In this document: positions 34,703 through 42,568 of the stretch, piece after piece
Layout: every line of letters starts with the position of its first letter
Position numbering within the stretch: the first letter of the stretch is position 1
Assembly (NCBI RefSeq): GCF_001673635.1
Contig: NZ_LZMH01000061.1
Location: forward strand, 62,001 to 126,000
DNA length: 64,000 nt
From: Mycobacterium asiaticum
GTDB taxonomy: Bacteria; Actinomycetota; Actinomycetes; Mycobacteriales; Mycobacteriaceae
Reading direction: 5' to 3'
Notes under the pieces: model-generated
What the model saw: only the letters and a program-made list of their open reading frames with translations
Databases searched by the model: none
What the model was told of the DNA's origin: nothing
Translations under genes and position numbers: made by a program

Positions 34703-36345
34703 CCGAGGTTCCGACCGAACGCGCCACCATCTCGCCGCTGCCGATCGCTGCCGATCGGCGTAGCGCGGACAATCGCGACTGCCCCAGCCGCACCGATGCG
34801 CTCGGGGCGGCCCTGGCCAACGTCATCGGCGGACGCGTTGGGCGGCACGCGCTGATCGGCCGGACCCGCTTCATGACGCCGCTGCGGGTGATGTTCCTGA
34901 TCGCGCTGGTGTTCCTGGCGCTCGGCTGGTCGACGAAGGCCGCGTGCCTGCAGAGCACCGGCACCGGCCCGGGTGATCAGCGGGTCGCCAATTGGGACAA
35001 CCAGCGCGCATATTACGAGTTGTGCTACTCCGACACGGTGCCGCTCTACGGCGCGGAGTTGTTGAGCCAGGGCAAGTTTCCGTACAAGTCCAGCTGGGTC
35101 GAGACCGACAGCGGTGGTCGGCCGCAGGTCCGTTACGACGGCAAGCTCGCGGTGCGCTACATGGAATATCCGGTGCTGACCGGCGTTTACCAATACCTGT
35201 CGATGGCGGTCGCCAAGACCTACACCACCCTGAGCAAGATCGCGCCGCTCCCGGTGGTGGCCGAGGTGGTGATGTTCTTCAACTTTGCCGCGTTCGGGTT
35301 GGCGCTGGCCTGGCTGGTGACGGTGTGGGCGACGGCGGGACTGGCCGGACGCCGGCTGTGGGACGCGGCGCTGGTGGCCGCGTCGCCGTTGGTGATCTTC
35401 CAGATCTTCACCAACTTCGACGCGCTGGCAACGGCTTTCGCGATGGGCGGGCTGCTGGCGTGGGCGCGGCGCCGGCCGGTGCTCGCCGGGGTGCTGATCG
35501 GGCTGGGGGCGGCGGCCAAGCTGTATCCGCTGTTGTTCCTGGGGCCGTTGCTGGTGTTGGGCATTCGGTCCGGGCGGCTGCGGGGCGTGGCACGCACGGC
35601 GCTGACCGCCGCGGCAACCTGGCTCGCGGTGAACCTGCCGGTGATGGTCCTCTATCCGCGTGGCTGGTCGGAGTTCTTCCGGCTCAACACCCGTCGCGGT
35701 GACGACATGGATTCGCTGTTCAATGTGGTGAAGTCGTTCACCGGTTGGCACGGGTTCGACCCTGCCCTGGGCTTCTGGGAGCCACCGAGGGTGCTCAATG
35801 CCGTTGTCACGGTTCTGTTCCTGTTGTGTTGTGCGGCAATCGGTTACATCGCGCTCACCGCTCCACGCCGGCCGCGGCTGGCGCAGCTCGCGTTCCTGGT
35901 GGTGGCGGTCTTCCTACTGACCAACAAGGTGTGGAGTCCCCAGTTCTCGCTGTGGCTGGTGCCGTTGGCGGTACTGGCGGTGCCGCATCGGCGGGTGCTG
36001 CTGGTGTGGATGACTATCGATGCGCTGGTGTGGGTGCCGCGGATGTACTACCTGTACGGCAATCCGAATCGTTCGCTGCCCGAGCAGTGGTTCACGACGA
36101 CGGTGCTGCTGCGCGACATCGCGGTTATAGCGTTGTGCGCGCTGGTGATTCGCCAGATCTACCGGCCGAGCGAGGACCTGGTGCGCTGGCAGGGCCGGGT
36201 GGACGACCCCGCCGGCGGAAGCTACGACCTGGCGCCGGACGCACCACCTAGCTGGCTGCCGAAGTGGTTGCGGCCCAAGTCGGCGCGGCATCCGCAACAG
36301 CGGGCGGTGGCCCCGGAAGCTGAATTGGTTGGGGAGAAGTCCTGA
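34699..36345 (+). CDS. polytopic GT87-type mannosyltransferase-like membrane protein (Rv0051-like)
   Basis: A 548-aa integral membrane protein with about ten hydrophobic segments. It resembles the GT87/GT-C polyprenyl-phosphate-mannose glycosyltransferases. After the first helix a periplasmic loop holds the likely active site region (DNQRAYYELCYSDTVPLYG), as in GT-C enzymes with an acidic residue there, and ARRRPVLAGVLIGLGAAAKLYPLLFL is typical of the group. GTG at 34699 shares GTGA with the ponA1 stop. The donor and acceptor are not known; the operon suggests envelope assembly. Homolog of Rv0051 (560 aa). Confidence 0.88.
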   Translation: MTEVPTERATISPLPIAADRRSADNRDCPSRTDALGAALANVIGGRVGRHALIGRTRFMTPLRVMFLIALVFLALGWSTKAACLQSTGTGPGDQRVANWDNQRAYYELCYSDTVPLYGAELLSQGKFPYKSSWVETDSGGRPQVRYDGKLAVRYMEYPVLTGVYQYLSMAVAKTYTTLSKIAPLPVVAEVVMFFNFAAFGLALAWLVTVWATAGLAGRRLWDAALVAASPLVIFQIFTNFDALATAFAMGGLLAWARRRPVLAGVLIGLGAAAKLYPLLFLGPLLVLGIRSGRLRGVARTALTAAATWLAVNLPVMVLYPRGWSEFFRLNTRRGDDMDSLFNVVKSFTGWHGFDPALGFWEPPRVLNAVVTVLFLLCCAAIGYIALTAPRRPRLAQLAFLVVAVFLLTNKVWSPQFSLWLVPLAVLAVPHRRVLLVWMTIDALVWVPRMYYLYGNPNRSLPEQWFTTTVLLRDIAVIALCALVIRQIYRPSEDLVRWQGRVDDPAGGSYDLAPDAPPSWLPKWLRPKSARHPQQRAVAPEAELVGEKS

Positions 36346-36983
36346 TGCAGATCGCCATTCCGCTGTTCCCCCGGTTCACCGCCCTGGATGCCGTCGGGCC
36401 CTACGACGTTCTGCAGCGCCTGCCTTCGGCGCAGGTGGTGTTCGTGGGTCGACAGCGCGGCGAGGTCCGCACCGAGAACGGCATGCTGGGAGTGACGTGC
36501 GATGCCACCTTCGAGGAGGTGGATTCGCCCGACGTCGTGGTGGTCCCCGGCGGCATCGGCACGCGCGTGCTCATCGGCGACGAAACCATCAGCGGCTGGC
36601 TGCGAGCTGTCCATCCGGGCACCATCTTCACCACCTCGGTGTGCACGGGGGCGCTGCTGCTCGGCGGTGCCGGATTGCTCGACGGTCTCACCGCGACCAC
36701 CCACTGGGCCGCCATCGACGAACTGAACAAGTTGGGCGCGCGGTATGTGCCGGAGCGGGTCGTCGAGCATCTGCCGCAGCGCATCATCACCGCCGCCGGG
36801 GTGTCCAGCGGCATCGACATGGCGCTGCGGTTGGTGGAACTGCTTGTCGACCGCGAGGCCGCGCAGGCGATCCAACTGCTCATCGAGTACGACCCCCAAC
36901 CCCCGTTCGACACGGGCTCGGTGGCCAAGGCCCTTGACGCGACGCGGGCCCGGGCCGCGGAGTTCCGGACGGCGCGGAAGTGA
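36345..36983 (+). CDS. DJ-1/PfpI family protein (Rv0052-like)
   Basis: A 212-aa class I glutamine amidotransferase-like protein. Nucleophile elbow TSVCTGALLLGGAGLLDG (Cys at about residue 101), followed by TTHWAAIDEL, with ITAAGVSSGIDMALRLVE near the end. This is the layout of isonitrile hydratase and PfpI-like members, and the Cys-His arrangement is intact. One-base overlap with the preceding stop (TGATG). Slightly longer than Rv0052 (187 aa) by a C-terminal helix. Physiological substrate unknown. Confidence 0.9.
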   Translation: MQIAIPLFPRFTALDAVGPYDVLQRLPSAQVVFVGRQRGEVRTENGMLGVTCDATFEEVDSPDVVVVPGGIGTRVLIGDETISGWLRAVHPGTIFTTSVCTGALLLGGAGLLDGLTATTHWAAIDELNKLGARYVPERVVEHLPQRIITAAGVSSGIDMALRLVELLVDREAAQAIQLLIEYDPQPPFDTGSVAKALDATRARAAEFRTARK

Positions 36984-37094
36984 TTTCCCAGGTCGGTACG
37001 GCGTCCGGTACCCTGATGCGGTTGCCGACGCAGGCGACCCTCCTGCCGCGGAACGTCCGTGGCCGCTCAGACCAGAGGAGGTGATGAGGTCCCT

Positions 37095-37385
37095 ATGCGT
37101 CCATACGAAATCATGGTCATCCTTGACCCCACGCTCGACGAACGCACCGTCGCCCCGTCCTTGGAGACGTTCCTGAACGTCGTCCGCAAAGACGGTGGAA
37201 CGGTCGAGAAGGTCGACATCTGGGGCCGGCGGCGGCTGGCTTACGAGATCGCCAAGCACGCCGAAGGCATCTATGTCGTCGTCGACCTGAAGGCCGAGCC
37301 CGCGACGGTCTCCGAGCTTGATCGCCAGCTGAGCCTGAACGAGTCGGTGTTGCGCACCAAGGTGATGCGCACCGACAAGCACTAG
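37095..37385 (+). CDS. rpsF: 30S ribosomal protein S6
   Basis: A 96-aa S6: MRPYEIMVILDPTLDERTV at the start, DIWGRRRLAYEIAKHAEGIY in the RNA/S18 contact region and VLRTKVMRTDKH at the end. Exactly the expected length. ATG at 37095 with AGAGGAGGTG upstream. It heads the rpsF-ssb-rpsR-rplI operon. The leader at 36984-37094 holds a small GGTAC/GTACC hairpin. S6 binds S18 in the 30S platform. Confidence 0.98.
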   Translation: MRPYEIMVILDPTLDERTVAPSLETFLNVVRKDGGTVEKVDIWGRRRLAYEIAKHAEGIYVVVDLKAEPATVSELDRQLSLNESVLRTKVMRTDKH

Positions 37386-37476
37386 CAGTCCCTGTCGGGA
37401 CCGGTGCCTACGCTCGTTCGTGAATAACCATCAGGCCAGGACCAGGTAAGAATCAGGCGGGACCAAGGAGGACATT

Positions 37477-37992
37477 GTGGCTGGTGACACGACTATCACG
37501 GTCGTTGGAAACCTCACTGCTGACCCGGAACTGCGGTTCACGCCGTCGGGTGCTGCCGTGGCCAATTTCACCGTGGCGTCAACGCCGCGGATTTATGACC
37601 GCCAGAGCGGGGAGTGGAAGGACGGCGAAGCGCTGTTCCTGCGCTGCAACATCTGGCGGGAAGCGGCCGAGAACGTGGCCGAAAGCCTGACCCGCGGCGC
37701 GCGGGTGATCGTCACCGGCCGGCTCAAGCAGCGGTCCTTCGAGACCCGCGAAGGCGAGAAGCGCACCGTCGTCGAGGTCGAGGTCGACGAGATCGGACCT
37801 TCGCTGCGGTATGCCACCGCCAAGGTCAACAAGGCCAGCCGCAGCGGCGGTGGCGGTGGTTACAGCGGCGGCGGTGGTGGCGCATCCCGCCAATCTGCCC
37901 CGGCCCCGTCCGGCGGATCCGGCGACGACCCGTGGGGCAGCGCCCCGGCATCGGGTTCGTTCGGCGGCGGTGACGACGAACCACCCTTCTGA
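37477..37992 (+). CDS. ssb: single-stranded DNA-binding protein
   Basis: A 171-aa SSB with the OB-fold at about residues 1-115 (TTITVVGNLTADPELRFTPSG, LFLRCNIWREAAENVAESL, GARVIVTGRLKQRSFETREG). A Gly/Ser/Ala-rich linker follows, then the acidic partner-binding tip DDEPPF that recruits replication and repair proteins. GTG at 37477 preceded by AAGGAGG. It lies between rpsF and rpsR as in other actinobacteria. Confidence 0.97.
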   Translation: MAGDTTITVVGNLTADPELRFTPSGAAVANFTVASTPRIYDRQSGEWKDGEALFLRCNIWREAAENVAESLTRGARVIVTGRLKQRSFETREGEKRTVVEVEVDEIGPSLRYATAKVNKASRSGGGGGYSGGGGGASRQSAPAPSGGSGDDPWGSAPASGSFGGGDDEPPF

Positions 37993-38033
37993 ATTAGAGA
38001 ACCTCAGAGCACGAGAACGGAAGAACAACAGAC

Positions 38034-38288
38034 ATGGCCAAGTCCACCAAGCGGCGCCCGGCTCCGGAGAAGCCGATCAAAGCGCGCAAATGCGTTTTCT
38101 GCGCCAAGAAAGATCAGCAGATCGACTACAAAGACACCACGCTGCTGCGCACCTACATCAGCGAGCGCGGCAAGATCCGCGCCCGCCGGGTCACCGGCAA
38201 CTGTGTGCAGCACCAGCGGGACATCGCGGTTGCGGTGAAGAACGCCCGCGAGGTCGCCCTGCTGCCCTTCACCTCCTCGACGCGGTAA
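38034..38288 (+). CDS. rpsR: 30S ribosomal protein S18 (zinc-binding C+ form)
   Basis: An 84-aa S18. It begins AKSTKRRPAPEKPIKARKCVFC and contains RTYISERGKIRARRVTGNCVQHQRD. The cysteines in KCVFC and the later GNC mark the zinc-binding paralog, equivalent to rpsR1 (Rv0055), rather than the zinc-independent rpsR2 type. ATG at 38034. Partner of S6 encoded two genes upstream. Confidence 0.97.
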   Translation: MAKSTKRRPAPEKPIKARKCVFCAKKDQQIDYKDTTLLRTYISERGKIRARRVTGNCVQHQRDIAVAVKNAREVALLPFTSSTR

Positions 38289-38318
38289 CCGCCGCGCGCG
38301 TAACGAAAGTACTCAACG

Positions 38319-38777
38319 ATGAAGCTGATTCTCACGGCTGACGTCGACCACCTCGGTTCCGTCGGCGACACGGTCGAGGTCAAAGACGGATACGGCCGCA
38401 ATTTCCTGCTGCCGCGCGGTCTGGCGATCGTCGCGTCCCGCGGTGCCCAGAAGCAGGCAGACGAGATCCGTCGGGCCCGGGAGACGAAGACGGTCCGCGA
38501 CCGCGAGCACGCCACCGAGCTCAAGACCGCGATCCAGGCGCTTGGGTCGGTCGCCCTGCCGGTGAAGACCGCGGCCGACGGCGGCAAGCTGTTCGGTTCG
38601 GTGACCGCCGGTGACGTGGTGGCCGCCATCAAGAAGGCGGGTGGGCCCAACCTGGACAAGCGGATCGTCCGGCTGCCCAAGGCACACATCAAGTCGGTCG
38701 GCACCCATCCGGTGGTGGTGCACCTGCACCCGGAAATCGACGTCGAGGTGTCACTCGAGGTCGTCGGCCAGAGCTAA
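38319..38777 (+). CDS. rplI: 50S ribosomal protein L9
   Basis: A 152-aa L9. The N-terminal domain MKLILTADVDHLGSVGDTVEVKDGYGRNFLLPRGLA is diagnostic, followed by the long connecting helix (EIRRARETKTVRDREHATEL) and the C-terminal RNA-binding domain (LFGSVTAGDVVAAI). ATG at 38319. Last gene of the operon; a strong hairpin terminator starts 20 bases after its stop. Confidence 0.98.
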   Translation: MKLILTADVDHLGSVGDTVEVKDGYGRNFLLPRGLAIVASRGAQKQADEIRRARETKTVRDREHATELKTAIQALGSVALPVKTAADGGKLFGSVTAGDVVAAIKKAGGPNLDKRIVRLPKAHIKSVGTHPVVVHLHPEIDVEVSLEVVGQS

Positions 38778-38796
38778 CTCGCCGCTGTCTTACTCA

Positions 38797-38834
38797 CCCG
38801 GTGTGGCCGCCTCCTATCGGCCACACCGGGTTTT
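38797..38834 (+). terminator. intrinsic terminator of the rpsF-ssb-rpsR-rplI operon
   Basis: Perfect 13-base stem CCCGGTGTGGCCG at 38797-38809 paired with CGGCCACACCGGG at 38818-38830, eight-base loop, then TTTT. It begins 20 bases after the rplI stop and is the cleanest terminator in the window. Confidence 0.93.
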
Positions 38835-39274
38835 CGCGTACCCGAACTGGCGAACGAATTCTGGTCCTCGACCGGCCGGCCGTGTAACCCGCCATTCACG
38901 CGGCGAAAATCTGGCCGAAAACCAACACGCCCGAGGCGATAACCTGCGCCGACACGCCGTAGCAATTCTTGTCCACACCGATTTCGTGGCGTTGTATGGC
39001 GGTCAGCAGCAGTGATGTCCTAACACCCCGCAGTGATCCACAAGTTCTCCACACCCCCCTTAACACTGGTGTCGATGGATATGCACACACGATGCACAGC
39101 TTCATGAACAGAGGCCCTTGGAGGATGCGCCAGCAACGTTTACGTTCATCCCGGCGCCTTGGCCAATTGGGGCCATGAGGTGGGACGGGGGTGGGTGTCA
39201 GTGCCTTGACTTACGCTCTGAATCGCATTCTTCGAATATATGTTCGGTGCTAAGTCAAGAGGAGGTGAGGGCCG
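38835..39274. promoter_or_regulatory. 440-base gene-free region upstream of dnaB with DnaA-box-like motifs
   Basis: No convincing gene on either strand; H37Rv has Rv0057 between rplI and dnaB, and I see no counterpart. The region holds TTGTCCACA at 38969-38977, which is the mycobacterial DnaA-box consensus. TGATCCACA at 39034-39042 and TTCTCCACA at 39045-39053 each differ from it by one or two bases. All three are on the plus strand within 85 bases. TTGACT at 39206-39211 could be a -35, without a convincing -10 at normal spacing. Confidence 0.5.
39205..39259. repeat. nine-base inverted repeat ending at the dnaB Shine-Dalgarno
   Basis: CTTGACTTA (39205-39213) and its exact reverse complement TAAGTCAAG (39251-39259) flank 37 AT-richer bases. 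The right arm abuts the AGGAGG Shine-Dalgarno at 39260-39265 before the dnaB ATG. The left arm contains the TTGACT promoter-like hexamer. It may be an operator pair or, if transcription starts upstream, an RNA stem next to the ribosome-binding site. Confidence 0.6.
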
Positions 39275-42200
39275 ATGGCGGTCGTTGACGATCTGCCACA
39301 CCCTGGGATGGATTCCCCGCCTCCGAGTGAGGATTACGGTCGTCAGCCGCCCCAGGATCTCGCCGCAGAGCAGTCGGTGCTGGGCGGGATGCTGCTCAGC
39401 AAGGACGCCATCGCCGACGTCCTGGAGCGGCTGCGGCCCGGCGATTTCTACCGGCCCGCTCATCAGAACGTCTATGACGCAATCCTGGATCTCTACGGCC
39501 GAGGCGAGCCGGCCGATGCCGTGACGGTGGCCGCCGAGTTGGATCGCCGCGGCCTGCTGCGCCGCATCGGCGGGGCGCCGTATCTGCACACCCTGATCTC
39601 CACGGTGCCCACGGCGGCCAACGCCGGCTACTACGCCACCATCGTCGCCGAGAAGGCCTTGCTGCGGCGCTTGGTCGAGGCCGGCACGCGGGTGGTGCAG
39701 TACGGCTATGCCGGGGCCGACGGCGCTGATGTGGCCGAGATCGTCGACCGGGCGCAGGCCGAGATCTACGAGGTGGCCGAGCGGCGGACGTCCGAAGACT
39801 TCGTGCCGCTCGAGGACCTGTTGCAGCCGACGATGGACGAGATCGACGCGATTGCGTCCAACGGCGGCATCTCGCGCGGGGTGCCGACCGGCTTTACGGA
39901 GCTGGACGAGGTCACTAATGGGCTGCACCCGGGGCAGATGATCATCGTTGCGGCGAGGCCGGGTGTGGGGAAAGCGCTCGCGTTGAACACCCCACTGCCC
40001 ACTTCATACGGCTGGACGACGATGGGTGATGTCGCGGTCGGTGACTGGCTCCTCGACGCGGAGGGCATCCCAACTCAGGTCATGGCGGCGACGGAGGTCA
40101 TGCTGGGCCGCCCCTGCTACGAAATCGAATTCTCGGACGGCACGGCTATCGTCGCGGACGCAAATCACCTTTGGCCGACCGGCTGGGGTATTCGAACGTC
40201 AGCACAGCTGCGCAGCGGTATGGACACCATCGCGCCGGCAGGATCGTTCGGACAGGGCGTCGCCGTGCTCGCGCCCGTGCTGCAGATCAAGTCGGTACGC
40301 CGAGTGCCCAGTGTCCCCGTGCGTTGCGTCGAGGTGGACAACGACCAACACCTCTACCTTGCCGGCGAGGGGATGGTGCCGACGCACAATTCCACGCTCG
40401 GCCTGGATTTCATGCGCTCATGCTCGATCAAGCACCGGATGGCCAGCGTCATCTTCTCGCTGGAGATGAGCAAGTCCGAGATCGTCATGCGACTGCTGTC
40501 GGCGGAGGCCAAGATCAAGCTGGCCGATATGCGGTCGGGCCGGATGACCGATGACGACTGGACGCGGCTGGCGCGGCGGATGAGCGAAATCTCTGAAGCG
40601 CCGCTGTATATCGACGATTCACCGAACCTGACGATGATGGAGATCCGTGCCAAGGCGCGGCGGCTGCGGCAGAAGGCCAACCTGAAGCTTGTCGTAGTGG
40701 ACTACCTGCAGCTGATGACCTCCGGCAAGAAGGTCGAGTCACGCCAGATTGAAGTGTCCGAGTTCTCCAGGCACCTCAAGCTTTTGGCCAAGGAACTCGA
40801 GGTACCGGTGGTAGCGATCAGCCAGCTGAACCGCGGTCCCGAACAGCGGACCGACAAGAAGCCGATGCTGTCTGACCTCCGTGAGTCGGGGTGTCTGACG
40901 GCGGCCACCAGGATCCTGCGCGCCGACACCGGAGCGGAGGTGACGTTCGGTGAGCTGATGCGCACCGGCGAGCGACCGTTGGTGTGGTCGTTGGATGAAC
41001 AGCTGCGCATGGTGGCTCGGCCGATGACCAACGTCTTCCCGAGTGGGCGCAAGGAGGTGTTCCGGCTCCGGCTGGCGTCCGGGCGTGAGGTCGAGGCCAC
41101 CGGTAACCACCCTTTCATGAAGCTCGAAGGCTGGACTCCGTTGGAGCAGCTCAAGATCGGTGACCGCATCGCGGCACCGCGGCGGGTGCCCGAGCCTGTG
41201 AACACGCAGCGCATGGAGGAGTCGGAAGTCATCCTGCTTGCGCACATGATCGGCGACGGATCGTGCGTGAAGCGCCAGCCCATCCGCTACGCGTCGGCGG
41301 ACGAAGCCAACCTACTCGCGGTGACCTCGGCCATGCGGTTCGGCGTGACAGCGGTGCGCGACGAGTATCCGGCGGCACGCGTCACGACCCTTCGGATGCC
41401 GGCCCCGTGCCGGCTGGCACGCGGTCAGCGCAATCCGATCGCCGCCTGGCTCGACGGTCTGGGATTGTTCGGTAAGCGCAGTCACGAGAAGTTCGTGCCC
41501 GCAGCGGTTTTCCGTGCGCCCAACGATCAGGTGGCGCTGTTCCTGCGGCATCTGTGGGCGACGGACGGGTCCGTGCGTTGGGACGGCAAGGTGGGCGAAG
41601 GGCGCATCTACTACGCGACGACAAGCCGACGTTTGGCCGATGATGTGACGCACTTGCTGTTGCGTGTCGGTGTTTTCGCACGCATCAAGCTTGCGAAAAA
41701 GCATGGGTACCGGGATTCGTGGCACGTGCACATCTATGGTGCCGAGAATCAACTCAGGTTCCTTCGCCACGTCGGTGTGCATGGTGCGAAATCGGCACCG
41801 GCGCAAGAGGTGGTGTCGCATCTCGAGCAGGTGGTGCGTAATCCGAACCTCGACACGGTGCCGCAGGGCGTATGGGTTCAAGTTCGGGATGCGTTGAGCC
41901 GAAAGCGGTTAACGCATCGTCAGTTTGCCGCCGCGATGGGTACCCAGTTCTGCGGGTCGACAATGTGGAAGCGTGCGCCGAGCCGCTCGAGGTTGCACCG
42001 CGCCGCAGCGGTGCTCGAGGACCGTGACGTTCATGCGCTGGCCACCAGCGACGTTTACTGGGACACGGTTGTCGAGATCAGCAGCCTGGGCGAAGACGAT
42101 GTTTACGACGGAACCGTCAGCGGCACACACAATTTCGTAGCCAACGGCATTGGGGTTCACAACTCGCTAGAACAAGATGCGGATATGGTGATTCTGTTGA

Positions 42201-42343
42201 ATCGCCCCGACGCCTTCGAGCGGGACGACCCACGCGGGGGCGAAGCAGACTTCATTCTAGCCAAACACCGTAACGGTCCGACCAAGACAGTGACCGTCGC
42301 ACACCAGTTGCACCTGTCGCGGTTCGCCAATATGGCGAGGTGA
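39275..42343 (+). CDS. dnaB: replicative DNA helicase DnaB containing two inteins
   Basis: A 1022-codon precursor; removing two inteins (139 and 424 aa) leaves a 459-aa helicase, the normal size. Extein features: N-terminal domain from PPQDLAAEQSVLGGMLL; Walker A RPGVGK joined to STLG after excision of intein 1; Walker B LVVVDYLQLM; arginine-rich C-terminal end TVAHQLHLSRFAN. Intein 1 splits the Walker A between Lys and Ser. Intein 2 follows LSDLRESG and precedes SLEQDADMV. Hexameric 5'-3' helicase of the replication fork. ATG at 39275 with AAGAGGAGG upstream. H37Rv DnaB has only the second intein. Confidence 0.97.
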   Translation: MAVVDDLPHPGMDSPPPSEDYGRQPPQDLAAEQSVLGGMLLSKDAIADVLERLRPGDFYRPAHQNVYDAILDLYGRGEPADAVTVAAELDRRGLLRRIGGAPYLHTLISTVPTAANAGYYATIVAEKALLRRLVEAGTRVVQYGYAGADGADVAEIVDRAQAEIYEVAERRTSEDFVPLEDLLQPTMDEIDAIASNGGISRGVPTGFTELDEVTNGLHPGQMIIVAARPGVGKALALNTPLPTSYGWTTMGDVAVGDWLLDAEGIPTQVMAATEVMLGRPCYEIEFSDGTAIVADANHLWPTGWGIRTSAQLRSGMDTIAPAGSFGQGVAVLAPVLQIKSVRRVPSVPVRCVEVDNDQHLYLAGEGMVPTHNSTLGLDFMRSCSIKHRMASVIFSLEMSKSEIVMRLLSAEAKIKLADMRSGRMTDDDWTRLARRMSEISEAPLYIDDSPNLTMMEIRAKARRLRQKANLKLVVVDYLQLMTSGKKVESRQIEVSEFSRHLKLLAKELEVPVVAISQLNRGPEQRTDKKPMLSDLRESGCLTAATRILRADTGAEVTFGELMRTGERPLVWSLDEQLRMVARPMTNVFPSGRKEVFRLRLASGREVEATGNHPFMKLEGWTPLEQLKIGDRIAAPRRVPEPVNTQRMEESEVILLAHMIGDGSCVKRQPIRYASADEANLLAVTSAMRFGVTAVRDEYPAARVTTLRMPAPCRLARGQRNPIAAWLDGLGLFGKRSHEKFVPAAVFRAPNDQVALFLRHLWATDGSVRWDGKVGEGRIYYATTSRRLADDVTHLLLRVGVFARIKLAKKHGYRDSWHVHIYGAENQLRFLRHVGVHGAKSAPAQEVVSHLEQVVRNPNLDTVPQGVWVQVRDALSRKRLTHRQFAAAMGTQFCGSTMWKRAPSRSRLHRAAAVLEDRDVHALATSDVYWDTVVEISSLGEDDVYDGTVSGTHNFVANGIGVHNSLEQDADMVILLNRPDAFERDDPRGGEADFILAKHRNGPTKTVTVAHQLHLSRFANMAR
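39974..40390 (+). other. DnaB intein 1: 139-aa mini-intein with class 3 features
   Basis: Begins ALALNTPLPTSYGW and ends VPTHN, followed by extein Ser. The first residue is Ala, so the usual Cys/Ser nucleophile is absent. Block B reads NHLW (Trp at B:12), block F has VRCVEVD (Cys at F:4), and block G has Thr before HN. This is the W-C-T triplet of class 3 inteins, where the block F Cys starts splicing. No homing endonuclease. It interrupts the ATP-binding P-loop (GVGK/STLG), so unspliced protein should be inactive. Limits follow from joining the two conserved extein halves. Confidence 0.95.
40892..42163 (+). other. DnaB intein 2: 424-aa intein with LAGLIDADG homing endonuclease
   Basis: Begins CLTAATRILRADTG (block A, Cys1) and contains block B EATGNHPFMKLEGW. 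Two LAGLIDADG-type motifs follow (LAHMIGDGSC and LRHLWATDGSV). It ends HNFVANGIGVHN, with extein Ser next: a canonical class 1 intein. It is closely similar throughout to the 416-aa M. tuberculosis DnaB intein and lies at the same site. The endonuclease acidic residues (Asp in both motifs) are present, so it may still be active for homing. Confidence 0.96.
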
Positions 42344-42568
42344 GGTACTGGGACGGCGCGTTCTCGTTGCTGACATTTCGCGACGTAGGTGACCTTGAAT
42401 TCATTCCGGTCACGTGCGGGTCCGTCGTCGGAATTAGTCCGCGCCGTCAGGCATGCCCTGGCCACCCGCGACGAATTGCGCGCCGCGACAGGGCCATTGG
42501 CCTGACTGCAGGCATCCGCCCCCGCTAGGTTCGATCGCCTGTCGGACGGCATCGGTCCGTCACGTAAT

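Noticed and set aside
39275..42343. DnaB as a fusion or frameshifted gene because of its 1022-codon length
   Set aside because: The extra length is exactly accounted for by two inteins with complete splice junctions, leaving a 459-aa helicase.
42344..42568. A small gene or RNA between dnaB and the SDR gene
   Set aside because: Short plus-strand frames here lack a ribosome site and plausible composition, and no stable stem or tRNA-like fold is visible.
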